From Planctomycetaceae bacterium (GTDB taxonomy: Bacteria; Planctomycetota; Phycisphaerae; SM23-33), in assembly GCA_021371965.1 (NCBI GenBank), contig JAJFVE010000004.1, positions 16,798 through 80,797 on the forward strand: a stretch of 64,000 nt of DNA. The letters run 5' to 3'. Numbering within the stretch: the first letter of the stretch is position 1; the number at the start of each line of letters is the position of its first letter. The notes below the pieces were generated by a model. The model had not been told where the DNA came from and searched no databases. It was given only the letters and a program-made list of their open reading frames with translations. A program made the translations under genes and the position numbers. Below, piece after piece: positions 8,084-15,943 of this stretch.

Positions 8084-9082
8084 CTATCCCGCCTGCAACG
8101 CCGTGATTGCCGTGATCAGGACGATGTCTTCCACGCTGCAGCCGCGCGAGAGGTCGTTGATCGGCTTGGCCAGGCCCAGCAGCAACGGGCCCAAGGCCTC
8201 GGCCTTGCCGAAACGCTCGACGAGCTTGTAGGCGATGTTGCCGCAGGACAGGTCGGGGAAGACCAGCGTGTTGGCGCGCCCGGCGACGGACGAGCCTTTG
8301 GCCTTGCGGGCGGCGATATCCGGGATCATGGCCGCATCGACCTGCAACTCGCCGTCGATGTTCAACTCCGGGCGGCGCTTCTTGGCGATGGCGGTGGCGT
8401 CGATGACTTTCTGCACGGCCGGGCTGTACGCCGAGCCCTTGGTCGAGAAGCTCATCATGGCGACGAAGGGTTCGGCGTCGAGAAGTTGCTGGCAGGCCTC
8501 GGCCGCGGCGATGGCGATGTCGGCAAGCTGCTCGGTGGTGGGCTCGGGCACGACGCCGGTGTCGGCGAAGATCACCGAACCGTCCACGCCGAACTCCGGG
8601 ACGATCGAGTTCATCACGCTGCACGAGGAGACGGTCTTGTTGCCTGGCTTGCATCCGACGCTGTAGAGAGCGCTGCGGACGGTGTCGGCAGTGGGGGAGA
8701 CGCTGCCGGCAACCATGCCGTCAGCCAGGCCGACGCCGACCATTGCTCCGCCGAAGTAGATGGGGCTCTTGAGCAGGTCGGCCGCCTGGTCGGGCGTCAT
8801 TCCCTTGGACTTGCGGCGCTGGTAGACGTGCTGGACGCACTGGTCGCGCAGCGGGTCTTTGAAGGGGTCGATCACTTCGACGAGCGAGAGGTCCAGGCCG
8901 AGGGTCTTGGCGCGGGCGGCGATTTCGGCCGGCGAGCCTACGACCTGCACTTTGGCGTATTTCAGGCGGGCGGCATCCTGGGCGGCCCGGAGGACGCGGT
9001 CGTCCTGGGCCTCGGGAATTACGATGGTTTTCTGGGCGGCGATGGCGCGCTGTTTAATCTGCTCGACGACGACGTTACTCAT
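8084..9082 (-). CDS. pta: Phosphate acetyltransferase
   Basis: The enzyme converts acetyl-CoA and phosphate to acetyl phosphate, usually paired with acetate kinase for acetate and ATP formation; no ackA is visible. The 332-residue protein matches the short Pta/PTB catalytic domain: IVIPEAQDDR, YFGGAMVGVGLADGMVAGS, the GCKPGNKTVSSCSVM substrate region, and C-terminal LVFPDLSCGNIAYKLVER. ATG 9082 has AAAGGA at good spacing; the frame extends upstream without a sensible start. A phosphate butyryltransferase specificity is less likely given the KPGNKTVSS match. Confidence 0.88.
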   Translation of the reverse strand: MSNVVVEQIKQRAIAAQKTIVIPEAQDDRVLRAAQDAARLKYAKVQVVGSPAEIAARAKTLGLDLSLVEVIDPFKDPLRDQCVQHVYQRRKSKGMTPDQAADLLKSPIYFGGAMVGVGLADGMVAGSVSPTADTVRSALYSVGCKPGNKTVSSCSVMNSIVPEFGVDGSVIFADTGVVPEPTTEQLADIAIAAAEACQQLLDAEPFVAMMSFSTKGSAYSPAVQKVIDATAIAKKRRPELNIDGELQVDAAMIPDIAARKAKGSSVAGRANTLVFPDLSCGNIAYKLVERFGKAEALGPLLLGLAKPINDLSRGCSVEDIVLITAITALQAG

Positions 9083-9176
9083 AGGATTCCTTTGCATGAC
9101 AGCCGGGGGCGGGCTATTATCCGGAGCCCACTGACGCAGAATACTACACTGTGCCTTGGGCCTTGTCGAGGCAGCG

Positions 9177-10193
9177 ATGAAATACAAGCGCCTGCATTTG
9201 ATCGAGAAGCTCCGCGTGCAAGTGGCCGCCGCCGCGGCGCTGCTGGCGGTGTACTTCTGGGCATACCATCTGGTCGCCGGCGCCGACCCCAAGGCCCCGA
9301 CCGTCTTTTTCGGCGCCGGCGCGGGGCATCTGCTGCAGTTCATCGCCGTCATCATGACTACTGCAGTTCTGGCCGGGGCGGCGAGCGTCGGGATGAGGCC
9401 TTCGGCAGGCCTGCTGGTCACGCTGGTGGGGGCGGCGGGGCTGAGCCTTCACATGCCCTCGGTGCTGCCGTTGTTGTGGAACAACGAAAGCGCCCTGGGC
9501 TTCTTGCTGGTTCAAATGATCCTCGACACGCTGCTGCTGGCGGTGGTGGTGTTCGGCGCGGCGCTGCTGACCGGATGGGTGCGCAACAAGATCACGGCCT
9601 TGAGCCCATCATGGGCTTGGCAGGATCCGCTGGCAAGCCTCACGGAAGAACAGCGACGAAAAGTCAAAGCCAGAAAAGTTTATTATATGGGAGATCCGAT
9701 ATCGGCCCTGGTGGCCACCGCCGCACATGGGGTATTCAGCAAGTATGCCGAGCAGGGTAGCCGCGAGATCGGCACAAGCAAGGACCTGCGCAAGCAGCTT
9801 GTGCTGGGTGGATACTGCCTGGCGCTGGCGATATTGACGGGGTTTGTCCTGCTGCTGCTTCTGATGCGGTCGTACGATCGCTCGCAGACGATGTTCGCCG
9901 TCGCCGGGAGCCTGTTCGCGGCGACCCTGCTGGCGTACCAGGTGTTTCCTTTTCGGTCGGCCGCCGTCGCCATGGTGACCCCGGTCGTGCTGGCGGTGGT
10001 GATGTATGCGCTGGGGGCGATGAAGACCGTCAGCGGGATGCACCTGTCGTGGGAGACGGTGGCGCCCTATGCCTGCGCCGTGCCGCTGGACTGGGTCACC
10101 GCCGGCGCCGCCGGGGCCGTGGCAGGCTACTGGGTCAGCAGCCGCATCCATGAAGCGCGATACGGCGAGCTTGACGAAAGCGACGAAGAATAA
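9177..10193 (+). CDS. Polytopic membrane protein, function unknown
   Basis: This protein of about 338 residues has roughly eight hydrophobic segments in two groups (approximately residues 17-140 and 210-320). The central hydrophilic region of about 65 residues includes SLTEEQRRKVKARKVYYMG. The C-terminus is acidic (GELDESDEE). ATG 9177 is preferred over TTG 9156 because GAGG precedes it. It is divergent from pta, and a 9-mer inverted repeat follows 8 bases after the stop. No transporter motif was recognised. Confidence 0.6.
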   Translation: MKYKRLHLIEKLRVQVAAAAALLAVYFWAYHLVAGADPKAPTVFFGAGAGHLLQFIAVIMTTAVLAGAASVGMRPSAGLLVTLVGAAGLSLHMPSVLPLLWNNESALGFLLVQMILDTLLLAVVVFGAALLTGWVRNKITALSPSWAWQDPLASLTEEQRRKVKARKVYYMGDPISALVATAAHGVFSKYAEQGSREIGTSKDLRKQLVLGGYCLALAILTGFVLLLLLMRSYDRSQTMFAVAGSLFAATLLAYQVFPFRSAAVAMVTPVVLAVVMYALGAMKTVSGMHLSWETVAPYACAVPLDWVTAGAAGAVAGYWVSSRIHEARYGELDESDEE

Positions 10194-10200
10194 GACCATG

Positions 10201-10271
10201 CCACAGAGATCCAATGAACACAAAGAGAGTCTTCTTGTCTCTTTCTCCGTGTTCTCTGTGATCTCTGTGGC
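10201..10271. repeat. Nonamer-unit inverted repeat (CCACAGAGATC type)
   Basis: The outer arms CCACAGAGATC (10201-10211) and GATCTCTGTGG (10260-10270) are perfectly complementary. Inside are weaker complementary runs (AACACAAAGAGAG and CTCTTTCTCCGTGTT). It lies between two plus-strand genes, 19 bases before the next ATG, and leaves room only for AGGAG as the ribosome site. Confidence 0.75.
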
Positions 10272-10289
10272 AAAGTTCAGGAGAGCAAG

Positions 10290-11057
10290 ATGATCACTGG
10301 CAAGGCAGGCGTTCAGTTGTTCACCCTTCGGGAGTTCACGCAGAACATCAAGGACTTCACCGCCACGATGGAGAAGGTCCGCAAGATCGGATATACCGCG
10401 GTGCAGATTTCCGCCATCGGGCCTATCGATCCCAAAGAGGTCGCCAAGGCCGTCGAAGGCTCGGGGCTCAAGGTGGCCGCCACGCACATGGGCTGGGGGC
10501 AGTTCCAGACGGATCTGCCGCACGTGATCGAGATTCACAAGATGTGGAAGTGCCCGCACCCGGCCATCGGCTCGCTACCGCATGAGTACGTCACGGCCGA
10601 GGGCGTCAAGAAGTTCATCGCCGAGCTCCGGCCCATCGCGGCCGAACTGGCGAAGAACGGCATGGACTTTTCGTATCACAACCACAGCCACGAACTGGTC
10701 CGCTGCGGCAAGAGCACCTGGCTGCAAGAACTGTACGACCAGGCCCCCGGCGATATCCTCAAGGCCGAGATCGACACGTACTGGATCCAGCACGGCGGCG
10801 GCGACCCGACATGGTGGATCAACCACTGCGCCGGCCGTGAGCCCGTCATCCATCTCAAAGACATGGCCCGCGGACCGGAAGGCCAGCTCATGGCGGCAGT
10901 GGGCGAGGGCAACCTGAACTGGCCTGCGATCCTGGCCGCAGGCGAGGCCGGCGGCGTGGAGTACTACCTCGTCGAACAAGACAACTGCAACGGCCTGAAC
11001 CCCTTCGACTGCGTCGCCACCAGCTACCGCAACCTGCAGAAGCTCGGCGTGAGTTGA
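10290..11057 (+). CDS. Xylose isomerase-like TIM-barrel sugar isomerase/epimerase
   Basis: This 255-residue protein fits the AP endonuclease 2/xylose isomerase-like barrel used by many sugar phosphate isomerases, epimerases and inositol-catabolism enzymes. Likely metal or catalytic positions are seen in FSYHNHSHEL, AEIDTYWIQ (Glu, Asp), PVIHLKDM (His, Lys, Asp) and VEYYLVEQD (Glu). AGGAG precedes the ATG. The substrate cannot be told; the gene stands alone here, but related sugar genes occur at 30-37 kb. A hairpin terminator follows. Confidence 0.75.
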   Translation: MITGKAGVQLFTLREFTQNIKDFTATMEKVRKIGYTAVQISAIGPIDPKEVAKAVEGSGLKVAATHMGWGQFQTDLPHVIEIHKMWKCPHPAIGSLPHEYVTAEGVKKFIAELRPIAAELAKNGMDFSYHNHSHELVRCGKSTWLQELYDQAPGDILKAEIDTYWIQHGGGDPTWWINHCAGREPVIHLKDMARGPEGQLMAAVGEGNLNWPAILAAGEAGGVEYYLVEQDNCNGLNPFDCVATSYRNLQKLGVS

Positions 11058-11067
11058 CGTGGGGCAA

Positions 11068-11104
11068 TATGGAGTGCGGTAGCTAAGGCTGCCGCACTCC
11101 ATAG
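11068..11104. terminator. Bidirectional hairpin between convergent genes
   Basis: TATGGAGTGCGG and CCGCACTCCATA form a perfect 12-base stem around an 11-13-base loop, in the 51-base gap between the isomerase-like gene and plsC, which converge here. No strong T run is present. Terminator or 3' end stabiliser. Confidence 0.6.
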
Positions 11105-11108
11105 TCTG

Positions 11109-11822
11109 CTAGTTCCGGTCGTACTTCAGTTCCGGCCGGCCCGCTCTCTTGCGCAGGTCCGTTTGCATCGCGATCATCTGCTGTCGCATGGTGGCGATGA
11201 GTTCGTCGGATGAGAGCTTCTTGGCCTGCTCCTGGGGCATCGGCGTGCCGTACTGCACCATCATGCTGCCGGCGCCGGGGAACTTTCGCGTCCGCGGCCA
11301 GGCTTCGTAGGCGCCGTCGATCACCACCGGCACGACCCACTTGGCCGCTCGCTGGGCCAGCAGCGCCACGCCGGGCAGCATCGGCCCGATGCGCCCGTCT
11401 TCGGTGCGCGTGCCCTCGGCGAAAATCACCAGGCACCCGCCGGCCTTGAGGCGGCGCATCGCCTCCTTGATCGCCCCGGTGTCGGCCGTGCCGCGCTTGA
11501 CCGGGAAGGCGTTGAACGTGCTGATGACCTTGGCGAAGAACGCGTTGCGGAAGAGGCTGTCGCGGGCCATGTAATTGCAGGGCCGCTGGAGCATGCAACT
11601 GGCGATGATCGGGTCGAGGAAGCTCTGGTGATTGCAGATGTAAAGCACGCCGCCGCTAGCTGGTTCGAGATGGCGATTGAATGTCCGCAGCTTGTAGATG
11701 ACGGAGAACAGCGCCTGCAGGATCGCCCGCATGATGAGGTACGCCGTGCTGGCGTGCGGGATGTCGGCCGGCAGGTTGAGCTTGGGCAGGGCGGGGTTGG
11801 TGTGGCTGCGAATGGCGCTCAT
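11109..11822 (-). CDS. plsC: 1-acyl-sn-glycerol-3-phosphate acyltransferase
   Basis: The protein acylates lysophosphatidic acid to phosphatidic acid at the membrane. It has the catalytic NHQSFLD motif (His65-Asp70, HX4D), a middle FRNAFFAKV/FPVKRG substrate region and the FAEGTRTEDG phosphate-binding motif. At 237 residues the length fits. ATG 11822 overlaps the cmk stop by 4 bases (ATGA), so cmk and plsC are co-translated; this gene order is common in bacteria. Confidence 0.9.
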   Translation of the reverse strand: MSAIRSHTNPALPKLNLPADIPHASTAYLIMRAILQALFSVIYKLRTFNRHLEPASGGVLYICNHQSFLDPIIASCMLQRPCNYMARDSLFRNAFFAKVISTFNAFPVKRGTADTGAIKEAMRRLKAGGCLVIFAEGTRTEDGRIGPMLPGVALLAQRAAKWVVPVVIDGAYEAWPRTRKFPGAGSMMVQYGTPMPQEQAKKLSSDELIATMRQQMIAMQTDLRKRAGRPELKYDRN

Positions 11823-12481
11823 CGGGACTGCTCCACGCGAGCCTTCATCGCCTCCACCACCTCGTCGATGGTCATGCCGGAGGTGTCAATCTCGACGGCC
11901 GCGGCGGGCTTGACAAGCGGCCCGACCGCGCGCGTCATGTCGCGATGGTCGCGTGCGACGACGCTGTCGAGCACCTGCTGATAGTCAGCCGCTTCGCCGG
12001 CGGCCACCAGTTCCGACCAGCGTCGTCGGGCCCGCACCTCGGCTGAGGCGTTGAGGAAGAACTTCACGTCGGCGTGCGGGAAGACGACCGAGCCCTGGTC
12101 GCGCCCCTCGGTGACGAAGCTGCCCAGTCCGCCGCCGATGCGGCGCTGCAACTCGACCAGCACGTGGCGCACCCGCGGTTCATCGGCCAGAAAGTGAATG
12201 TTGTCCGTCACGTCGCTGGTGCGGATGGCGGCGCTGACGTCTCGGCCGTCGAGCAGCACGCGCAGCTTGCCGTTGTCGTCAGCGAGCTGAATATCGGCCT
12301 CGCGGGCGATGGCCGCCAGGGCGAGGGGGTCTTTGAGGTCGGCCTGCGACTGCATTGCCTTAAGCGTGGCCGCGCGATACGTCGCGCCGGTGTCGAAATG
12401 GGCCACGCCGATCGCCGCGGCCAACCGCCGCGCGACGGTGCTCTTGCCCGACCCCGCCGGTCCGTCAATGGTGATGATCAT
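11819..12481 (-). CDS. cmk: Cytidylate kinase
   Basis: Phosphorylates CMP/dCMP to the diphosphate with ATP in the cytoplasm. The P-loop GPAGSGKST is at residues 7-15, followed by FDTGATYRA, the CMP-binding region SAAIRTSDVT, and VTEGRDQGSVVFP. At 220 residues it is a full-length bacterial Cmk. The Tyr-to-Thr change relative to the usual DTGAMYR is minor. It is upstream of and overlaps plsC. Confidence 0.93.
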   Translation of the reverse strand: MIITIDGPAGSGKSTVARRLAAAIGVAHFDTGATYRAATLKAMQSQADLKDPLALAAIAREADIQLADDNGKLRVLLDGRDVSAAIRTSDVTDNIHFLADEPRVRHVLVELQRRIGGGLGSFVTEGRDQGSVVFPHADVKFFLNASAEVRARRRWSELVAAGEAADYQQVLDSVVARDHRDMTRAVGPLVKPAAAVEIDTSGMTIDEVVEAMKARVEQSR

Positions 12482-12500
12482 AGAAGGGGCATAATACCAC

Positions 12501-12640
12501 GAAGCAGTTCGAAGATCGAAGTGCGAAGTTCGAAGTTCGGGAGACCTCAGTGCAAGCCGTTTCCCTCGGTCAAAAAAACAACCGCGTGGCTTTTGAAGGC
12601 CACGCGGTTGAATGCTTCTACTTCGAACTTCGAACAGTTC
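12501..12640. repeat. Heptamer-unit inverted repeat (GAAGTTC type) around a terminator
   Basis: The left arm (12501-12540) is a run of GAAGNTC-like 7-base units. The right arm (12613-12640) has complementary TTCGAAC units and ends exactly at the stop codon of the next minus-strand gene. A standard intrinsic terminator lies between the arms. Confidence 0.75.
12572..12609 (-). terminator. Rho-independent terminator for the LTxxQ-repeat gene
   Basis: The stem AACCGCGTGGC/GCCACGCGGTT (12580-12590 with 12599-12609) has an 8-base loop and is followed on the minus strand by a run of seven T (A 12572-12578 on the plus strand). It lies 30 bases downstream of the stop at 12641. Confidence 0.8.
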
Positions 12641-13423
12641 TTACTCATTGGGCGCCGGCGCCGGGGCGGGCTGGTCGGTCTTGGGCTGGGCGCCTCTGCG
12701 GCCTGGGCCGTGGCGGGCGGGACGGAGCTTCTCCATCTGGGCCTTCTGGTCTTCGGTCATCGTTGAGCGGACCTTTTCCATGGCCGCGCGCATGATGTCG
12801 CGCTTCTTCTGAGCGTCTTCGGTCTTGGCGGCTTCATCGCGGGCGGTCTTCATGACGGCCTTCTGGTCGTCATTGAGGATATTGTCCATCGCCTCGCGGC
12901 TCTTGGCCTCGCGCTCGCTGCGCGCCTTGGCGATCTGGTCTTTCTGCTCCTGGGTCAGGGAGGCCTGGACCTTGTCCATGGCGGCCTTCATGATCTCGCG
13001 TTTCTTCTGGGGGGTGTCGGCCTTGGCGGCTTCATCGCCGGCGGTCTTGAGGGTGGCCTTCTGGTCGTCGGTGAGGACCTTTTCCATGTCGCCCATGCCG
13101 CGCATTCCGGGGCCTCGCTGGCCGCGCTGGGCCTCGGCGGCCTTGATCTTGGCCTTCTGGTCGTCGGTGAGGGAGGCTTTGACCTTTTCCATGGCGGCCT
13201 TGTTGATCTCGGCCTTCTTTTCGGGGGTGTCGGCCTTGGCGGCCTCTTCGCGAGCGGCCTTGAGGATGGCTTTCTGCTCGTCATTGAGGACGCGCATCAT
13301 GGGCATGCGCTCGCCGCGCTGGCGGACGGCGGGCTTGTTGTCGCCTTGGTCCTGAGCGAGGGCGGGCATGGAGACGGCCACAACGGCCAGCAGCACCAAC
13401 ACCGCAGTCAACGTACGATTCAT
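12641..13423 (-). CDS. Exported protein with three LTxxQ-like repeats
   Basis: This 260-residue protein has a signal peptide (LTAVLVLLAVVAVSMPALAQ, cleavage after ALA). It then has three copies of a module of roughly 60 residues, each starting L(T/N)D(E/D)QKA and running through EEAAKADTPEKK..I.KAAM.KV. and then a second DQKA/EQKD. The modules are mostly charged helix, suggesting elongated helical bundles. The LTDDQKA motif recalls periplasmic Spy/CpxP-like LTxxQ chaperones, but homology is not established. GGAG precedes ATG 13423. It is next to another exported repeat protein on the same strand. Confidence 0.7.
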   Translation of the reverse strand: MNRTLTAVLVLLAVVAVSMPALAQDQGDNKPAVRQRGERMPMMRVLNDEQKAILKAAREEAAKADTPEKKAEINKAAMEKVKASLTDDQKAKIKAAEAQRGQRGPGMRGMGDMEKVLTDDQKATLKTAGDEAAKADTPQKKREIMKAAMDKVQASLTQEQKDQIAKARSEREAKSREAMDNILNDDQKAVMKTARDEAAKTEDAQKKRDIMRAAMEKVRSTMTEDQKAQMEKLRPARHGPGRRGAQPKTDQPAPAPAPNE

Positions 13424-13749
13424 GGTCAGGCTCCTGATAATTGGCGCTTCAGCGCCGTGTCGTGTTCCCTCAGCCCAACGCCTGGGCCGACGGGCATATT
13501 GTATTTCTACGAGGATAGTGAGCGGCCGCGCGGCGCCGTTACATGCCTCGCGACGCGTCACAAAAAGCACGAAGGGCACAAAGGGAAATCATATCTGCCG
13601 GCTCCGTTGTGGTCTTCGTGGTCTTTGTGCGGACGCTGCCGCTGGGGGAAAAATAACACCGGCCGGGGCCGAAGCTGAATCGCACAGGCGTGTCAATCTG
13701 GTGCATGTGCGTCAGCCTCGGTCCGGCCGGAGTAACTACCATGGCGTCT
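13424..13749. other. Noncoding gap with a nonamer-unit inverted repeat
   Basis: This 326-base gap separates two same-strand exported-protein genes. Near its middle (13558-13632) a left arm of CACAAAAAG/CACGAAGGG/CACAAAGGG 9-base units is matched by a right arm of GTCTTCGTG/GTCTTTGTG units. The remainder should hold the promoter of the 13423 gene. No coding signal was seen. Confidence 0.65.
13558..13632. repeat. Nonamer-unit inverted repeat (CACAAAGGG type)
   Basis: Three 9-base units on the left (13558-13585) and two complementary units on the right (13609-13632) enclose about 23 bases. Same architecture as the elements at 10201 and 62759, but a different unit. Confidence 0.7.
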
Positions 13750-14409
13750 TCAGCGGCGATCGCCGTCGCGGCGGCCAAACCGGTGCATCATCTGGCCGCG
13801 CGAGCCAGAAGAGCGGCCGCGGAACATCTGTTCGCGCCCTTGGCCGAAGCGACCCTCGGCCATCTGGTGACGGCCGTGGCCGAAACGACCCTTGGCCATC
13901 TGGTGACGGCCGTGGCCGAAGCGACCCTTGGCCATCTGGTGACGCCCTTGGCCGAAGCGGCCGTTGGCCATCTGGTGACGCCCCTTGCCGAATCGCCCCT
14001 GGGCCATCTGACCGCGCCCCTTGTCAAACCGGGCCTGTGCCATCTCGCGACCCTGGCCGAAGCGGCCCTGGGCCATCATGCCACGGACGTCTTTGGCGCC
14101 GTGTTCGCGGGCAGCCATTTTGCGTCCGTTTGTGCCATCTTTGGCGCCGCGATCGCTCATCCTGGCGGTACGGTCGGTCTTGGGAGCGGCCTTAACGCGA
14201 GCGGTTTGAGACGCCTCGAGCTTGGCGATCCGGGCCTTGAGGCTCCGGATCTCGCTGAGCAACTGCTCGTTGGTCAGCCTGGAGGTATCGGCCGGTTTTG
14301 CTTCCGGGCCGCGCTGTCGGCGACCCTGTCGTTGGGCGGCGTCCTGGGCGAAGGCGGCCGATGCCATCGCCAGAACCAGCGCGCCTGCAAATGCTGCGGT
14401 TCGCGTCAT
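13750..14409 (-). CDS. Strongly basic exported protein of 12-residue repeats
   Basis: This 219-residue protein starts with a signal peptide (MTRTAAFAGALVLAMASAAFAQ) and a short coiled-coil-like segment, LTNEQLLSEIRSLKARIAKL. From about residue 115 it has eight or so tandem 12-residue repeats of the form GRFGQGRHQMAK. The repeat region is rich in Arg, Gly, His, Phe and Met, with almost no acidic residues. Possible roles are nucleic-acid, polyanion or metal binding in the periplasm; none is shown. AAAGGAG precedes ATG 14409. Reading the plus strand gives a long open frame too, but it lacks a signal peptide or ribosome site. Confidence 0.7.
   Translation of the reverse strand: MTRTAAFAGALVLAMASAAFAQDAAQRQGRRQRGPEAKPADTSRLTNEQLLSEIRSLKARIAKLEASQTARVKAAPKTDRTARMSDRGAKDGTNGRKMAAREHGAKDVRGMMAQGRFGQGREMAQARFDKGRGQMAQGRFGKGRHQMANGRFGQGRHQMAKGRFGHGRHQMAKGRFGHGRHQMAEGRFGQGREQMFRGRSSGSRGQMMHRFGRRDGDRR
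13838..14060. repeat. Tandem 36-base coding repeat
   Basis: Six or so imperfect 36-base units (core GGCCATCTGGTGACG...GCCGAAGCGACC on the plus strand) encode the 12-residue repeats of the basic exported protein. Units are in frame and differ by a few bases, as expected from tandem duplication. Confidence 0.8.
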
Positions 14410-14585
14410 ATCCTGAACTCCTTTCGTGGGCGGTCGGGCAAGTCCCAACCGTGCTGCGGCAGGACGGGTCAACAGAACTCCGTCTTCTGCTATAACTGTT
14501 GCCGGGAAGGGCGTATTTCTTCCGCCGAAAATTCATTTTTCGCCAGTGGATTGTCCGCGGCGGATAGTGGAATATGGAGAGGAGA

Positions 14586-14658
14586 GGCCTCAGGCCTCAG
14601 GCTTCAGGAAATGAATTCCCCCCCCCCCCCCCAAGCCTGAAGCCTGAAGTCTGGAGCC
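14586..14658. repeat. Heptamer-unit inverted repeat (CCTCAGG type) with a C15 loop
   Basis: The left arm (14586-14608) is CCTCAGG/CTTCAGG units. The right arm (14633-14658) is complementary CCTGAAG/TCTGGAG units. The loop contains a run of 15 C (14618-14632). It lies 28 bases before the dapL start. Confidence 0.8.
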
Positions 14659-14685
14659 CAAAGCAGAGCGAAAGGATCTTTGGTT

Positions 14686-15861
14686 ATGGATGTGGAACTT
14701 TCTGATCGTCTGAAGAAGCTGCCGCCGTACCTTTTTGCCGACCTGAGGCGAAAGATCGCCGCGGCCCGGGCGAAAGGCGTCAAGGTCATCACGCTGGGCA
14801 TCGGCGATCCGGACATGCCCGCCCCTGAGCCCATCGTGCGCGAGATGCAGCGCGCCGTCGACGACGCGGGCGATCCCAATCGCCACCGCTACGGCTGCGA
14901 CGTGCCCGTGCCGCAGTTCGCACAGTCGATCCGCGACTTCTACAAGCGCCGCTGGAATGTGGACCTCGCGGCCGATCAGGTCGTGACCACCACTGGCAGC
15001 AAGGACGCCATCGCGCAGCTCCCGGCCGCCATCATGAACCCTGGCGACATGGGCATTGCCCCCGAGCCGGGCTACCCGACATACAACATCGGCCACGTCT
15101 TTGCCGGCGCGAGCACCTACTACATGCCGCTCCAGGCCAAGAACGGCTTCCTGATGGACTTTGACGCCATCCCCAAGGACGTCGCCGAGCGGGCCAAGCT
15201 TCTGTGGATCAATTACCCCAACAATCCCACCACGGCCGTGGCCGATCTGGCGTTCTTCCAGCGGGCGGTGGATTTCGGTCGCAAGCACAACATCCTGATC
15301 GCCCACGACAGCGCCTACAGCGAGAACACGTACGATGGCTATCGCTCGCCGAGCATCATGCAGGTTCCCGGTGCAACTGAGGTGGCGGTTGAGTTCTTCT
15401 CGCTGAGCAAGGCCTTCTGCATGACCGGCTGGCGCGCCGGGTGCATGGTCGGCAACGCTTCGGCCGTCAAGGCCCTCTCGACCGTCAAGGACAATATCGA
15501 CAACGGCGTGCTGCGGGCGATCCAGTTCTCGGCCGCCAAGGCGCTGGACATGGCCGAGCAGATCATCCCGCCGATCAACGCGGTGTACCAGCGACGGCGC
15601 GACCTGGTGGTCGACGCCCTCAACGCCAACGGCTGGAACATCGCCAAGCCCAAGGCCACGATCTACATCTGGGCCCCGGTGCCCGAGAAGTACAAGGGCC
15701 TCAGCGGCGAGTTCGCCACCGACCTGCTGGAGAAAGCGGGCGTGGTGGTGACGCCCGGCCGCGGCTACGGCCCCGCCGGCGAAGGCTTCTTCCGCATCTC
15801 GCTGACGTACCCGGACGCGGTGCTGACCGAAGCGCTGGGGCGAATCTTTGAGAAACGGTAG
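14686..15861 (+). CDS. dapL: LL-diaminopimelate aminotransferase-like enzyme
   Basis: A fold-type I PLP aminotransferase (391 residues) that most resembles DapL, which converts tetrahydrodipicolinate to LL-diaminopimelate for lysine and peptidoglycan. Family features are LGIGDPDMPAPEPIV near the N-terminus, TTGSKDAI, the NYPNNPTTAVA stretch, the PLP lysine in SLSKAFCMTGWRAG, and the phosphate-binding GRGYGPAGEGFFRISL. AAAGGA precedes ATG 14686. Planctomycetes are known to use DapL. A broader aminotransferase role is possible; a paralogue is at 28446-29687. Confidence 0.78.
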   Translation: MDVELSDRLKKLPPYLFADLRRKIAAARAKGVKVITLGIGDPDMPAPEPIVREMQRAVDDAGDPNRHRYGCDVPVPQFAQSIRDFYKRRWNVDLAADQVVTTTGSKDAIAQLPAAIMNPGDMGIAPEPGYPTYNIGHVFAGASTYYMPLQAKNGFLMDFDAIPKDVAERAKLLWINYPNNPTTAVADLAFFQRAVDFGRKHNILIAHDSAYSENTYDGYRSPSIMQVPGATEVAVEFFSLSKAFCMTGWRAGCMVGNASAVKALSTVKDNIDNGVLRAIQFSAAKALDMAEQIIPPINAVYQRRRDLVVDALNANGWNIAKPKATIYIWAPVPEKYKGLSGEFATDLLEKAGVVVTPGRGYGPAGEGFFRISLTYPDAVLTEALGRIFEKR

Positions 15862-15932
15862 CCCGTAGCCGGTAGCCAGTAGCCAGGAACAACCCGTTCG
15901 TATTACCACTGGCTACAGGCTACTGGCTACTG
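15857..15932. repeat. Heptamer-unit inverted repeat (GTAGCCG type)
   Basis: The left arm (15857-15887) is GTAGCC(C/G/A) 7-base units and begins in the dapL stop codon. The right arm (15907-15932) is complementary TGGCTAC/AGGCTAC units. It ends 11 bases before the folK start. Confidence 0.8.
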
Positions 15933-15943
15933 ATCACTAAATC

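Noticed and set aside
8060..9760. 566-codon plus-strand frame over pta
   Set aside because: Pta motifs on the minus strand are unmistakable and the plus frame has low-complexity composition typical of antisense reading.
13838..14060. 36-base repeat array resembling a CRISPR
   Set aside because: Units are contiguous, without spacers, and lie in frame within a coding region; no cas genes are near.
13690..14640. 316-codon plus-strand frame with HLVTAVAEATLG repeats
   Set aside because: The minus strand frame at 13750-14409 has a signal peptide and AAAGGAG; the plus frame runs into a heptamer repeat and has no ribosome site.
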